Below, one piece after another: positions 1 to 11,334 of a stretch of 64,000 nucleotides of DNA (the stretch's first letter is position 1; each line of letters starts with the position of its first letter). The notes under the pieces were generated by a model. It did not search any database, was not told where the DNA came from, and saw only the letters and a list, made by a program, of their open reading frames with translations. The position numbers were made by a program, and so were the translations under genes. The stretch is from Delphinus delphis (taxonomy: Eukaryota; Chordata; Mammalia; Artiodactyla; Delphinidae), in contig NC_082699.1 of NCBI RefSeq assembly GCF_949987515.2, forward strand, positions 76,573,281 to 76,637,280, given 5' to 3'.

Positions 1-498
1 GTCTGAAATAAACAAGGGCCACAGGAAGGAAAATGAAAAATGTTCCCGATTTGAGGCACCGCGAGATAAAGAGGCAATTGTTTAATGCAGAAACGATGAG
101 AAGGCGTCTCACTCAAGCCCCAAAGTCACCAAATCACGTGGCTTCGAGACCTGTTGGGGGAGGTTTAACTGCTTCTTGATGGGTAGCATCTCCTTTGTGA
201 CCGGCACCACTGTGTGCTTCTCCGCTCATCCTGGAAGGTCCTCATGGAGACGGTCTTCCCTGACTCCCCACAGGGGTAGTTGCTTCAAATCTGTAACAAC
301 TCAGGGTGTACAGAAACATCACCGGTCATTTCTCTCCCTCTCACTAGATGGTAAGCTGGAAGGGGGTTTCATTTGCTCCTAAAAGCGTACATTTTTGTTT
401 GTTTGGGCACTCTTGTTCAAAGAAAATTGAGAAGAGAGAGCAGGTGGAGACAGAAGAAAGGAGCCCAATGGATACTCATCCACTAATGCCTTCAACTC
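1..498. other. Unassigned unique sequence
   Basis: No repeat family or gene is recognised. Short open frames occur on both strands, but none has a recognisable domain and the longest minus-strand frame runs into the neighbouring transposon and SINE. Confidence 0.5.
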
Positions 499-1343
499 CA
501 GGCACACCTCAGACAACTCGGCTCGAGGTCCAAAGCACCACAAGTGCTTGTCACGTGGGACGTCCCTGGTGGCGCAGTGGTTAAGAATCCGCCTGCCAAT
601 GCAGGCGACACGGGTTCGAGCCCTGGTCCGGGAAGATCCCACATGCCACGGAGCAACTAAGCCCGTGTGCCACAACTACCGAACCTGCGCTCTAGAGCCC
701 ACGAGCCACAACTACTGAAGCCCACGCGCCTAGAGCCCGTGCTCCGCAACAAGAGAAGCCACCACAATGAGAAGCCCGCGCACCGCAACGAAGAGTAGCC
801 CCTGCTCACCGCAACTAGAGAAAGCCCACGCGCAGCAATGAAGACCCAATGCAGACAAAAAAAAATTAAAAAGCGAGTTACATGAATGTTTTGGTTTCCC
901 GGTGCATATAAAAATTATGTTTGCTCTATACTGTAGTCTGTTAAGTGTGCAATAGCATTATGTCTAAAAAAAGTGTTGTTTAAAAATGCATTATTGCTAA
1001 AAAATGCTAACCATCCTCTGATCCTTCAGTGAGTCATAATCTTTTTGCAAAAGTAACATCAAACATCACTGATCACGGATCACCATCACAAATATAATAA
1101 TGAAAATGTTTGAAATATTGTGAGAATTCCCAAAATGGGACCAAGAGGTACAAAGAGGTACAAAGTGAGCAAATGCTGTTGGAAGAATCAGGCCAGCAGA
1201 CTTGCTCAACACAGGGCTGCCACAAAACTTTCAAGCTGTAAGAAACAAAACAAACAAAAACAAAATGAAAAACAAAAACACACAAAACACCACAGTATTG
1301 CAAAACACCGTAAAGCAAAGTGCAGTAAAATGCGGTGTGCCTG
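499..1343 (-). mobile_element. Tigger1 DNA transposon, internally deleted, interrupted by a SINE
   Basis: Non-autonomous remnant of the TcMar-Tigger family. The left end 'caggcacacctc' and the right end 'ggtgtgcctg' are the inverted termini of Tigger1. The left interior (about 869-1045) matches the 3' end of the element in reverse, and about 1046-1343 matches its 5' end in reverse, so the transposase gene has been lost by internal deletion. A CHR SINE lies inside it at about 558-868. No open transposase frame remains. A second copy on the plus strand lies at 8752-9201. The family call is from memory of the consensus. Confidence 0.88.
558..868 (+). mobile_element. CHR-type tRNA-derived SINE, long form
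   Basis: Starts with the canonical 'ccctggtggcgcagtgg' head, which carries the pol III A box, followed by the B box 'gggttcgagccc' near 610-625. It then has the long body with repeated 'gagcccgtgctcc' and 'accgcaac' modules and ends in an A-rich tail. It sits inside the Tigger1 copy. The flanking Tigger1 bases (about 543-557 and 869-883) look like a decayed target-site duplication, so this is an older insertion than the 217-bp CHR copies further along. Confidence 0.92.
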
Positions 1344-1519
1344 TGTTAGCTCATATTCCAATAGTTAACAAGACAAAAATCTCTGTTTTCCATGAGTTCA
1401 ATAGAGAGAAAAACAAATACATAAATCCATCATTTCGGTGTAATGGGGAAATGATCAGCTGGGGATGTCCAAGATGCTATAGGAGCACACGGGTTATTTT
1501 CCTCACCCAGCTGAGAAGT

Positions 1520-2090
1520 CAAGGAGGGCTTCCAGGAGGAGTAAAGGCCTGAGCTGAATTTGGAAGAATAGGTCAAAGCTGATCAGGTAAAGGGGAATGC
1601 TACGTAGGTGTGTGAGCAAAGGCCCCAGGGCCTGAGTGGGTCAGGTTCCTTCTGGAAGTAGCAGCTGTTTCTGGATGGCAAGAACTCACGGCAGGTGTGG
1701 AAGGGCCGGCAGAACCACCTGGGGGTGATGTGAGGAGGGGCCAGATGGGGCTGTTTGACTCCCACCCTCTACAGGCAGTGGGGAGCCATGGGAAGATTTT
1801 AAGCTTGTGAAGGGCAGGAGGCACGATCAGAACCACGTTGTAGGACGTCACTCTGCCAGCTGGGTATGGCGTGCTCAAGGCAAGACTGGAAACAGACCAT
1901 TAGGAGACCATCGAAGAAGCTCCTGTGAAATAACGGTGACTTTCTCCTGGGCAGTGGCCAGGGCAGCGGTATCAAGTAGTTGGCTTGGAGAGAGATCAAA
2001 GGGTAGAATGAACTAGAATCCATGGGATGTGGGGTTGGGGGTAAGAAAGATCCAGGATGTGTGTGGTTAAGTTTAAGACTTGCACCATAT
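1520..2090 (-). mobile_element. L2 LINE fragment, reverse orientation
   Basis: The stretch carries the reverse-complement signature of the end of L2 ORF2: 'gggagccatgggaagatttt', then 'cacgatcagaacc', then 'gcaagactggaaacagacca'. It is diverged and has no useful reading frame. Open frames of up to 92 codons here are incidental. Confidence 0.65.
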
Positions 2091-2214
2091 ATACATTTGT
2101 AATTAAACTTGAAATAATTAGCATTCCAGACCAGTTGTGTGAGATGTTTACTAACTAAAAGTCATAGAACTGTGAATAGTTCGAGTGGAATCTTTTAACC
2201 TGACCCCCTATTTG

Positions 2215-2345
2215 TACCAGGAGCAGGGCCAGCTATGTCATTTTCAGGGTCCAATACAAAAAGAAAATACGGGGCCCCTTGTTTAAAAAAAAAAAAATGG
2301 AAAAAAGTGCCAATCAACATACTAAAATGAAGCTTTTTTCCACTC
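2215..2345. repeat. Unresolved old dispersed repeat
   Basis: The segment around 'ggggccccttgttt' followed by an A-run resembles an old mammalian interspersed repeat that I cannot name. Sequence at 3540-3690 ('agcagggcgttaaacc') may be another piece of the same family. The assignment is weak. Confidence 0.25.
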
Positions 2346-2568
2346 CGAGTTTCCTCCTGTTATGGTGTTTGTTACTTGCTTTTTATGTCATTCCAGGTAA
2401 ATAAAAACTAAAACTGTAAGCCATTAGCATGAATTTTTCTCTTTTTGTAATGCGCGATGCTAGTTTTAAATGCCAGTATCAGAGCATTTAACTCATAGGC
2501 AGAATCACCAAAGTGACACAATTGCTATTGCATAGCTTGTAGATGCTTATGTATTTCATTCTTACCGG

Positions 2569-3023
2569 TGTCAATTGAAAAAAAAAAAAAAAAAAGCACA
2601 ACCTAAAAGTTGAGAGTTATGTTTTATTCAGCAGAAAAAGCTGAGGACTTAAGCCGGGACCCAGCATCTCAGAGAGCTCTGAGGGACTGCTCTAGATAGG
2701 CAAGGCGGGGAGCCAGGATCTTCAGGAGTTTTTGCAACAAAGACCAGGTAGTTGGAACATCAAAAGATTACTGTTAAAGAAAACTGGGTATCTCAATTTA
2801 AGGTATTTAGGGCTTTTCTGTATGTGGGAAGATGCAAGAGTCTGGGCTTACTGAAGTCATTCCTTTGATATTCCTCTCAGCCATCTGGGGCCAGCATCCT
2901 GTGATTTCTCATCCTGAGTTCCCTCGGGGCTCGCTGTGGAGGGCAGGCAGCTGTAACGCGATGGCTTGAGGGCTGCAGCATCCTTTGTTTAACTGACGTG
3001 GCAGGCGACGTTCTTGGTCCACA
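2569..3023 (-). mobile_element. Solo retroviral-type LTR, family B, copy 1
   Basis: First of three copies of one LTR-like family; the others are at 50028-50468 (minus) and 52069-52464 (plus). In sense orientation it runs from TGTGGACC to a 3' end of TTGACA. It carries an AATAAA signal about 25 bases before a conserved 'ttttaggttgtg' block, which is followed by a T-run. That arrangement of U3, polyadenylation signal and short tail is typical of an LTR. No internal retroviral sequence flanks it, so it is solo. The family name is unknown to me. Confidence 0.7.
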
Positions 3024-3896
3024 GCAGCAGCATGAAAACACTGCATAAAATGAACTCACCTGTTTCTATTTCTCTCCTTCACGGGCACACACTTAAAACA
3101 CTCTCTAGTTTTGTTTTACCGATGAGTTAGGAAGGATTGGAAGGAAAAGGGACTACGATTGTCTTCTTTCCCTTTCCATTCATGTCCTCATTTTCGGTAT
3201 AAGTGGCTGACTAATTAACAGGAAAGTCACTTGAATAAGAAAGGAGCTGGTAGGGTTCCTTGGTTCTTTCTGGGTCTTGGAACACCACGGCCTTCTTTGG
3301 CATTCCAAACAAGTTCTGGTCCCAGGGGAAGGCGTGGCTTCTCCAGGCTGCCAGCATCAGGTTCCTCAGTGGGAGATGGGACACGCTTTCCTTGTGCTGG
3401 TTTGATTCGCACTGAGGTCTCCCCCATGCAGGGCCCACCAGCGTTCTGCACCTGTGGACACCGTGGACACCGTGTGCCCATGGGACAGCCAGGAGAGTGG
3501 GCAGACATGTTGCGTAAATCTCCTCTACTGACTCCCGTGTCCCCTTATCCCATCAGACTTCAGTTACAAAACACAAGTTCAGAGAACATATCAAGAAGAC
3601 AACAGCAGGGCGTTAAACCAGGCACAGGCCCTTCTGAGCACGCAAAGGCTCGCACGCCCATGGAGTCAGCCCCGGCCGTAAGGAAACTGTGGCCTGTTGC
3701 CCTCATATGATCAATTGCCGGCCAGTCCCATAGCTGGTGAGCAGCAGGGCCCACTCTAAGGTCTGTTTCTCCAAGTTCCCACGTCTGGCATTTTTCTCCT
3801 ACAGTAGGCAGACTCCCATCTTTACATTCCAGGCCACAGAAATTCTAATAATAGCCTCAACTATTTACTGGAAACACCTAAATGTGAATGCTTCTG
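3024..3896. other. Unassigned sequence
   Basis: No gene recognised. The plus-strand open frame of 159 codons at 3231-3710 has no domain or codon pattern that I can support as coding. It is overlapped by two minus-strand open frames, the usual picture in GC-rich non-coding DNA. An old repeat may lie at 3540-3690. Confidence 0.4.
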
Positions 3897-4012
3897 GGGA
3901 CTGAATGCCGCCGTGAGCCATGGCCGCTGAGCCTGCGCGTCCGGAGCCTGTGCTCCGCAGCGGGAGAGGCCACAGCAGTGAGAGGCCCGCGTACCGCAAA
4001 AAAAAAAAAAGT
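3897..4012 (+). mobile_element. CHR SINE, 5'-truncated and internally deleted
   Basis: The last two thirds of the short CHR SINE are present ('gtgagccatggccgctgag', 'cctgtgctccgcag', 'gtaccgc' and an A-tail). The tRNA head with the A and B boxes is missing. The first bases match the 'catgccgcggag' region but lack the 'ggctgggcc' segment. Confidence 0.85.
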
Positions 4013-6094
4013 GCATGGCTGTTGCAGGGAGAAACTGATGCATCAAAGAGCAGGGAACAGGCTTGGGTCAGTTAACAACCAACTTAGCGGAGCGGGAGAG
4101 TCAGAGGCATCCTTGGCAGCATTTGAAGACCCATCCATCGCTTTGCAGCAGGAGGGCAGACGGAGCTGATGTTCAGGCACGGGATTTAACTCAAGCTTCT
4201 CTCTGTCATCATTATAATCAGCCTAGACAATTCTGTGACAACGGGGGCCCCTGATGCGGAAGGGCGGGGAGTTGAGATTGAGACGTGGGGACATCTGGGC
4301 AGATGTACTGAAAACCCTGAGTTCCCAGAACCTCTAAACACTCTGCCCCTGGAGAAATGGCCCAACCGTGCCAGAGACTCAAAGAAGGCAGAGCCCCCTG
4401 TGGGACGATGTTTGCTCTCCAGGTTGGTCCCACCACTGCTCCCAGCCACCAGACCCACTTCTAGGGTAGAGCCTACGGCACAGCCCACCAGGGCTGATGG
4501 ATGAGAAGAATTATGTTACTCCAAAGGGGCTGCGGAGCGTGGCTCTCGCGTATCAGCAGGAGCCCTGAAGACACGCCTGGGAGTGCTGGATGGAGAGACA
4601 CAGATAATAAGGCTAGTTAAGAAAGAATTTGTCAACACAGGATGTAACCCCGTTGTGGGGGACTTGGGACACGATTCTAATATCCTACCGGAGTGCTACG
4701 GGGAAGCTTGGAAGCACTGACAGCCCACCTAAATGAAGCAGAGACACCAAAACTGCTGTGACGGATGAAGAGGAAAAGATCAAAGGCTCGGAGAAGTGAG
4801 TATGATGGAAGGAATAGGTCCCGCGAGACTTGGAAATCCGCAGGCTGGCAATTTTCCTGAGGGGGTGTCAGGCCCCTGTCATCAGCAAGGCAAGGGGGGA
4901 AGTGAAGGATCCCAGCTCGAGACCTGGGTGATGCCGTCCACTGTAGGCTGGAGTGACAGTAGGGGATGCTGGTACAGAGCCAGGCTTCCTGTGGCAATAG
5001 AGATGAGAGAATCCCAGGGCAGCAGAGGCCAGGGGCCGCATCAGCCTTCAGAAGTCACCTGGGCATTGCCTTAAAGGGCTGTGAGGCTGGAAATGTATAA
5101 AGCCGCCTAACCTGCGGGAAGCTACGAAGACGGCTCTAAGGATATATGATCTTGGCGGCCAGAGAGATGGGCCAGTAGCAGAACTATTGTTTAATATATT
5201 TTATCACAAAAGGTCAAGGATGGATGAGCATAAGACTGGGGTTAGCCACCTCCATGGAAAGTCAAAATCTCTTGCCCAGTTTTTACACCCGAGACAATTC
5301 AAAGACCCAAAACGCATCAACTACAGGAGAGGCCAGGTCTCACGAAGGAAGGTCCTGCAATGCCAGGTCAAGTAGTTGCAGTAATGATATCTCCATCCTT
5401 TCCCAAAGTGAACTGTGGTCATTTGCTTGGTGACCATACTCTACTCTGGGTAGAGAATCCACGCTGACCCCGATACCAGTGGCCTGAGCACCATCAAGGC
5501 TCCCTGCAGAGTAGGAGCACCTGGGAAAATCCAACCTAAGACACAAACCTTCTATAGAATTCTGAACAGAAGATGTGACCTGTGCTTACCCTAAGATGGT
5601 CCACTGGAGTGAGTTAAAGCCCGCACAGAAAAGTACTTATGGTTTTATAATTACTACTGACAAAGGCGAAGATGGGAAAAGGGTTATTGATGCTAAATCC
5701 AGGTAAAATTAACGTCAGAATCAGGAAAAATATATACGGACGTAAATGATGTGTGAATTGTCGATTCTTACCTGTGCTTTCCTTGGTTTCTCCACCAGCA
5801 TGCTGAAAGAGGTCCACCCACATGCTGAGGAAACAATACCTGGGAAAAGTAAGAGGAAACCGGCAGATCAATGAACAAAAGTCACTCACTGTCACCTTGA
5901 GAAAGGTACCCCCAGCAGACACTGTGAGGACCATTCTATTCCTACAGCAAAGGCAGAGGGAGCTGACAGGCCTATGTTTATCCATCCTCTTCCTTTCTCA
6001 TGCATTTGCTAAACGTTGACTGTGGCGTCTCTGGGGGTAACGTATGAACAGGGAATAGGCTACCCACCAGGAGCTCATAGACTAGCTGTGTTTT
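4013..6094. other. Unassigned sequence, about 2 kb
   Basis: I see no recognisable repeat family, gene, exon with clear splice context or RNA gene. Open frames of 60-123 codons are scattered on both strands without domains. This is one of the longer stretches in the window without an annotated transposon and so a reasonable place to test for conserved non-coding elements. Confidence 0.4.
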
Positions 6095-6660
6095 GGGGTC
6101 CCCAAGACCACCCTCAGTCACAGTGTTTCACTAGAAGGACTCACTGAGTTCAGCAAAGCCATGACTGTAACTCAGAGTTACAATTTAATACAGTTACTAA
6201 TTGTAACTCAGAGTTACAATTTGGTACAGTGAAAAAATACAGATTAAAATCAGCAGTGGAAAAGACACGTAGGGCAGAGTCCAGGAGATTCCAGGACTAG
6301 TCTTCAGGTGTCTTCTCCCAGTGGAGCTATGTGGACAGCATTTAATTCTCAGTGGCGAGGCAGGACAACCCACACGGACTATAGCCCACCAGCAAAGCTC
6401 ACCCTGGCTTTGATGCCCAGGGTTTTTACTGTGGAGTCCATCCAGACGTAGGCATGGCTGACCAGCCCCTCCAGAAACTAAGATGTTATCACATGGCTAA
6501 GGCCCCACCATAAATCACATTGTTACCATAGACTCTCTGGTATGGCCCTAGGGTCCCAGGTAAGCAAAAATGTTCTTATTAGGCAAGACATTCCAAGGGC
6601 TTAGAGGTGACCTCCCAGGAGTCAGGCAAAGGTCTGACTGGAAAGTGCAGGATGCAGACA
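6095..6660 (-). mobile_element. Ancient LTR-like block, family unresolved
   Basis: The order of phrases 'gaccaccctcagtcacagtg', 'agattaaaatcagcagtgg', 'ccaggagattccagg', 'tttttactgtggag' and 'caggagtcaggcaaaggtc' resembles an old mammalian LTR read in reverse. I recognise the pattern but cannot name the family. It contains the palindromic duplication described separately at 6166-6225. Confidence 0.4.
6166..6225. repeat. Two tandem copies of a 17-bp palindrome
   Basis: 'tgtaactcagagttaca' occurs at 6166-6182 and 6202-6218, 36 bp apart. Each is a perfect inverted repeat of 8-bp arms around one base. In the second copy the arms extend by three further bases on each side. Confidence 0.9.
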
Positions 6661-6717
6661 CCTGCTGAGTTAATTCTTTACTGAACACTGTTTCCACCAG
6701 GGCTTTCCTGGGTCTAC

Positions 6718-6890
6718 GGCTCGCAGACAGCCGATCTTGAGAAACCTCAGTCTCCAGAATCATGTGAGCCAATACCTTATACTACCTTAAAATAGATCCC
6801 TTTCTTTCTTTCTACCAGTACCTATTTGTTTAAATCACTGACGTTGAGAGTCTGTTTCTAGCAGCTGAACAGGAACTGACTAGAATATTC
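6718..6890 (+). mobile_element. Possible 3' end of an MLT2/MLT1-type LTR
   Basis: 'cagtctccagaatcatgtga' followed by 'gccaatacctta', an AATAGA in place of the usual signal, and 'acaggaactgactagaa' follows the layout of an ERVL/MaLR LTR 3' end. It is degraded and the 5' boundary is not visible. Confidence 0.4.
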
Positions 6891-8079
6891 TTGCCATCCA
6901 ATAGACTCAGGTCCAGCTGGGGATCATTTAGGATCAATCAGAGAAGTAATCCTTTTACCAAGAGAAAGATGAGTTATCAGGATTCAGGATTGTATCTAAT
7001 TAGTTTTCGGTGGGTTGAATTTTCTCCTTCGAATATGAGGGATGAAAGGGAAGTACCTGCCTACCATGAGCTTGGCCGCTAGGAAGCATCCTTTTCTAGG
7101 GCCATAGTTTTCTACCCATTTACTTTAGTTTCCATAGTTTTCTCTACCCACTTACTTTATTTTCCCTCAGATCCTGTATGACTAAAACCCTCCTGGAATC
7201 CCAGGGGAGAAAAAGACGGCTCCACTCAGGAGTGAGCTCCCCTTTCCTAGAAGCAATCAAGCAGATGTCAGGTACCTTTTGTTCACAGCTGCTGCTCTGA
7301 GGAAAATTCTGTTGTAGCTGCGAGGCACGGCTCTCCTACGGCATCTGGCGTCAACCGTGTGACCTGTGGCAAGCCATTCTACCTGGGACTCATTTTCCTT
7401 GGTGGCAGAATGGGAGGGTGCATGTTGTGTAGGTGGCAGGATGCACAGCATTGCACGGGGTGTCTCTGAAGCCCGTCTACCTTCAGTCATCCTTAGACAG
7501 TCTTTCTGCAGAGCAGACAAACACACCCAGCCTCTGGTCTGTCCTTTGCCCCCGTTTCGGAGTTGCCGGGATATTCCTCTAACAGTCACATGGCAGTGCC
7601 AGCACTGAGAGGATGTCCTCTAATCACTGGGATGGGTACTTTCCAGACAACAGCCATCACAGGGGTAGGTTTCTTTTCTCATTGCACAAATTAAAAAAAA
7701 AAAATGTTTGGAGGTTAAACAGTAGAGAATTAGGTAAATTCTGCCAAGTGGAAAGCCATATTTTAAAATTCAGGTGCGTTCAACATGCAGGCTGGAGACC
7801 AGGCAGGGGATCAGCAGGGCCAGGAGAAGCTCAGGAAGGATGCCCAGAAGGCCCTGCTGGGTACCAGACAGGAAGCAGTCAATGCCCATCCATCACCTCC
7901 CGGCAGTCGCTGCTGAGCGCAGCTAACCACAGATGAGATGATGACATTCCAAGTGGGCAGGGGAAGAGGCGGAGGAGGAGAGAGATGAATCAGACCCCCT
8001 GCAGACTCACGGCACAGTTCCTCCTCAGCGGCTCCGAGGCCAGCCAGCCAACACCGGGCTTGACAGGAGGGTCAGAAGT
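6891..8079. other. Unassigned sequence with a 30-bp tandem duplication
   Basis: No gene or named repeat is recognised. At 7102-7165 a unit beginning 'ccatagttttct' and ending in 'actttagttt' is repeated once with a 30-bp period and a few differences. Confidence 0.45.
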
Positions 8080-8290
8080 GTTGATGATCACAGTAGCCAC
8101 ACGATGGCTACCAGGGACTGGGGCTCAGAGATGATCCCCATCTGACGGTACAGTACAGATGGGGAAGCAGAGGCTTCCTGACGTCACACAGGCAGCCCCT
8201 GAACACGAGTTTGTCTGCCTGCCGTTCCCCTCGTGGACAGCTCTGCCGTGGACCAGGATCTCTGAGAACTTGAAACTGTCCTCTCACTCC
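8080..8290 (-). mobile_element. MIR fragment
   Basis: 'cagatggggaagcagaggct' followed by 'gtcacacaggcagcccctga' is the reverse of the MIR core and its flanking tRNA-derived part. It is an old and diverged copy. Confidence 0.5.
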
Positions 8291-8324
8291 TTTAGAGTTT
8301 TTCATCTAATACCACTCTCAGAAT

Positions 8325-8460
8325 TAATCTGTTCATTTGTTCAATCATTCATTTCTTCACCAAACAAACATTTCTTGGATGCCTGCCAGGCATCGGGTAC
8401 CACACTGAGGACGGGAGGGCAAATTTGCCCCCTTTCGCTTACAAAAGCCGTTGACAGGGA
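8325..8460 (-). mobile_element. L2 3' end fragment
   Basis: 'ttgttcaatcattcatttct' and 'acatttcttggatgcctgcc' are the reverse of the L2 3' terminus. The orientation places the LINE's 3' end on the left. Confidence 0.6.
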
Positions 8461-8751
8461 TTAAAAGAGTCCCCTTTTCTTCAGGCTAAGCTTCCCTCAC
8501 CCGGGTAGACCTGCAGAATGACAAGTAATGTGAAGGGTCAAATCCAAATTTGATCAACAATTCACACGCACACACACCCCCTACACCCTAGTCTTCAGCA
8601 CGATGTCTGGCATATAATAATGGCTCAAACAATATTCTGAATGGGTGCATCTCTGCACATCTGTGCTGCCTTTTACTGAGCTCTCACTAACCAGCACTTT
8701 ACCTGTATCATCCATTTCCTTTGCTGTCGGGGTCCCCATATTGCAGACAGA

Positions 8752-9201
8752 CAGGCACACCTCGTTTTATTGCACTTCACAGATGTTGCATTTTTGTTTT
8801 ACAAATTGAAGTTTCGTGGCAACCCTGCGTCGAGCAAGCCCACCAGCGCCATTTTTCCAATAGCATTTGCTCACCTCATGTTTCTGTGTCACATTTTGGG
8901 AATTCTTTCAATAGTTCAACCTTTTTCATTATTCTGTTTGTTCCGGTGATCTGTGATCAGCAATCTTTGTTTCTACTGCAACTCGCTGAAGGCTCAGATG
9001 ATGGTCAGCATTTTTAGCAATAAAGTATTTTTTGATTGAGGTACATACGTTGTTTTCTTAAATAATGCTATTGCACACTCAATAGACTGCAATACAATAG
9101 AAACAAAACTTGTATAGGCACTGGGAAACCAAAAATATTTGTGTGACTTGCTTTATTGCAGTGGTCTGGAAGTGGACCCGTAATATCTCCGAGATACACT
9201 G
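8752..9201 (+). mobile_element. Tigger1 DNA transposon, deletion derivative
   Basis: It starts with 'caggcacacctcgttttatt' and ends with 'ctccgagatacactg', the inverted termini of Tigger1. The 5' portion (to about 8975) is joined directly to the 3' portion ('actcgctgaaggctcagatg' onward), so the transposase gene is deleted. A TA follows the right end, as expected for Tc1/mariner target duplication; the left TA is not preserved. Confidence 0.93.
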
Positions 9202-9204
9202 TAC

Positions 9205-9340
9205 TAACACTGTCATTTTGAGGTAAGAACATTGAGGCTGAGAGCAAGGCTTACTCAAGGTCAACAGCTAGTAAGTGGTTGGAACAGGATTCAAACTCAG
9301 TGTAATTCCAGAAGTCTCCTTCATATCACCACACCACTCC
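9205..9340 (-). mobile_element. MIR fragment
   Basis: 'ttgaggctgagagcaaggc', 'aaggtcaacagctagtaagt' and 'caggattcaaactcagt' follow the MIR consensus in reverse. Confidence 0.75.
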
Positions 9341-10289
9341 ACTTACAGGGAACTCCTAAAATAGGTCCGGAAGAATACACTTGAAGATGTCGACAGTGGT
9401 GGCCCTTGGGGTGATTTTCACCTTCATTTTGCTAATCTGCATTCTCAAGTTTGCTCAGAAAGCATCGCTCACGGGCTTAAATCTCTTATACGAGTATACT
9501 ACTCACAGTTTCTAACCTGGCACGTAGAAGTGCCCAAGAAATGGGGATGATGATCACAATTTGCCAAATCTGGGGGAAATTAAGGTAAAGTGCATGGGGA
9601 TCCGCCACAGAGCTTGGTTTCTTGCAGACGCTTTCTGATGCCCTTTCTTTCTATTGCTAAGAAAGGAGAGACTACGTCCCAGCTCAGAATTTTCTCAGCA
9701 ACAAATACCAGAGCCCCGGCTTTGGGGAAACATTTTGCAGGCAGCCCCGCCCCCCGCCATGGTGTTGGAACAGAGGAGAACCCGTCAGCTGGACCATCAC
9801 ACGTCCCACTGCCCGCATGTATGGCAGACCCGTCAGCAGGACCCTGGAGATGGGAGGAAGTTAGGGCCCGGCAGGGGGTCCGGGGCTGGCCCTGCGGGGG
9901 CTGCCTGCTGACAGCTCGGCCTCCTCCCACCCACGTACGCAGCGCGGTCCAGCTGCAGATGCACAGGACGCGTGAAGAACGAGCGCTTCTCTGGTGAGCG
10001 GATGAAGCCCCGGAACTCCACCCCACTGAGAGAGAGAATGTCAAGACCCCAAATTATCACTGTGCGCCTCCGGCCTCTCAGAGCCCTTTGGTGTGAATGA
10101 AGGAAGAGAAAAGAGAGCTGCAGAACATTTCCCTGGATGAAAAGGGCTCTGGGTGGCCGTCCCAGGCAGCCCTTAGGAAGCTGAGGTAGGAGCCTGGGAG
10201 ACAGGGAAAGACATCTTTCAGCACAAGGTGTGATTCGCAGGCTGGAATTCAGGTGCTAGCCCTCCCACCCCCGCTTGCTCAACTGATTT
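9341..10289. other. Unassigned sequence, GC-rich in 9720-9990
   Basis: The middle part is GC-rich with scattered CpG and has overlapping open frames on both strands (154 codons minus at 9580-10044; 135 codons plus at 9590-9997). Neither shows a recognisable domain, and the overlap argues that both arise from composition. No promoter element is claimed. Confidence 0.35.
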
Positions 10290-10640
10290 TCACAGCAGCT
10301 CTGTAAGTTTAGTGATCTTCCACCCACGAAATGAGAGGCCCAGAGAGGTGAAGTCATTGATCCACCATCACACAGCCGAAGCGGCAGAGGAATGTTTGCA
10401 CCAGGCTCCTGGCCTTAGAGCTGGCTCCTTTCTGATAAGTGTCTGGTTAATGGTTGTCTAGTGAGGCAGACACTGAATTGAATCCTCACATACCAGAGAG
10501 GGAGAGGAAATAATTAGGTTTTTTTGATGTTTGGGGAAAACTGATGCCCAGAAAATGGAAGCGAGTTGATCATGGTCACAGCCCCCGGACGAGACAGAAC
10601 TGGGATCAGAGCCAGGACCCCTGAGTCATGTGCAGACCTC
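10290..10640 (-). mobile_element. Two adjacent MIR-like fragments
   Basis: About 10290-10440 contains 'gagaggcccagagaggtg' and 'catcacacagcc'. About 10475-10640 contains 'aactgatgcccagaaaatgg', 'ggtcacagccccc' and 'gggatcagagccaggacc'. Both read as MIR in reverse. Confidence 0.6.
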
Positions 10641-11330
10641 TTTCCACACAGATCATGGTACACAATTAAACATTCTTTTTCTTTTTTTTTTTTTTTTGGA
10701 TGGGGAGATGGGGAGGGGCATTGCGGGGGAGAGAAAGATTTTCCTTAAACAGAACCTTTCTCCAAAGTCCAAAATGTAGAACAGACAAGGGGCAGGGGCA
10801 CGGTCTTGCCCACCACAGTCTCTAAGGAGCATCCTGGAGCACATTTTAAAAGCCACCCTCTGGTCCCTCAGCACACAGACTCAGACTTGGAAAGCCCACG
10901 AGCATCACTTGATTATCAACTTCTAGCTGCCAATCAGCTACGCATGCCAGCTACCCAGAACCGCACACTATACCCATGTTATGCTATTGAAGCCTCACGA
11001 CAATCCCACACAGCAGTTCTGATCAATGTGGACGGGTGTGAGCTGGATTTGCCTCTGACCTAGGGAACGCATGAGGCCGGGGAGTGGCATCTGGGCAGCA
11101 ACCCTTGACCAATAGACTAGACAGAAGGGTGTAAGAGACTGGTGAGAAAACGAGGCCGGAGATTCTCTGCCCGGGGGAACCACCCCTCCCAGCTTTCTTC
11201 CCAGACATGCCCAAATGGGTGAGGGGCGGAAGGAGACTGTACTTGGGTAGCTGCCGGGCCTTGGGTGGATAGAGATGCTGCATCTTCTGTCTGTGTCCCT
11301 CATTGTGGCTAAGTGATGAAAGTCTAAGTT
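10641..11330. other. Unassigned sequence with a T-run
   Basis: A T-run at about 10677-10697 is followed by G-rich sequence that matches no SINE body. The stretch near 10965-11060 ('atgctattgaagcctcacga') may be a MIR remnant. No gene is seen. Confidence 0.35.
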
Positions 11331-11334
11331 TGCA

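Noticed and set aside
3231..3710. 159-codon plus-strand open frame
   Set aside because: Overlapped by two minus-strand frames, and part lies in what looks like an old repeat.
9580..10044. 154-codon minus and 135-codon plus frames over the same bases
   Set aside because: Overlap on opposite strands and GC-rich composition point to non-coding frames; no CpG-island promoter is clear.
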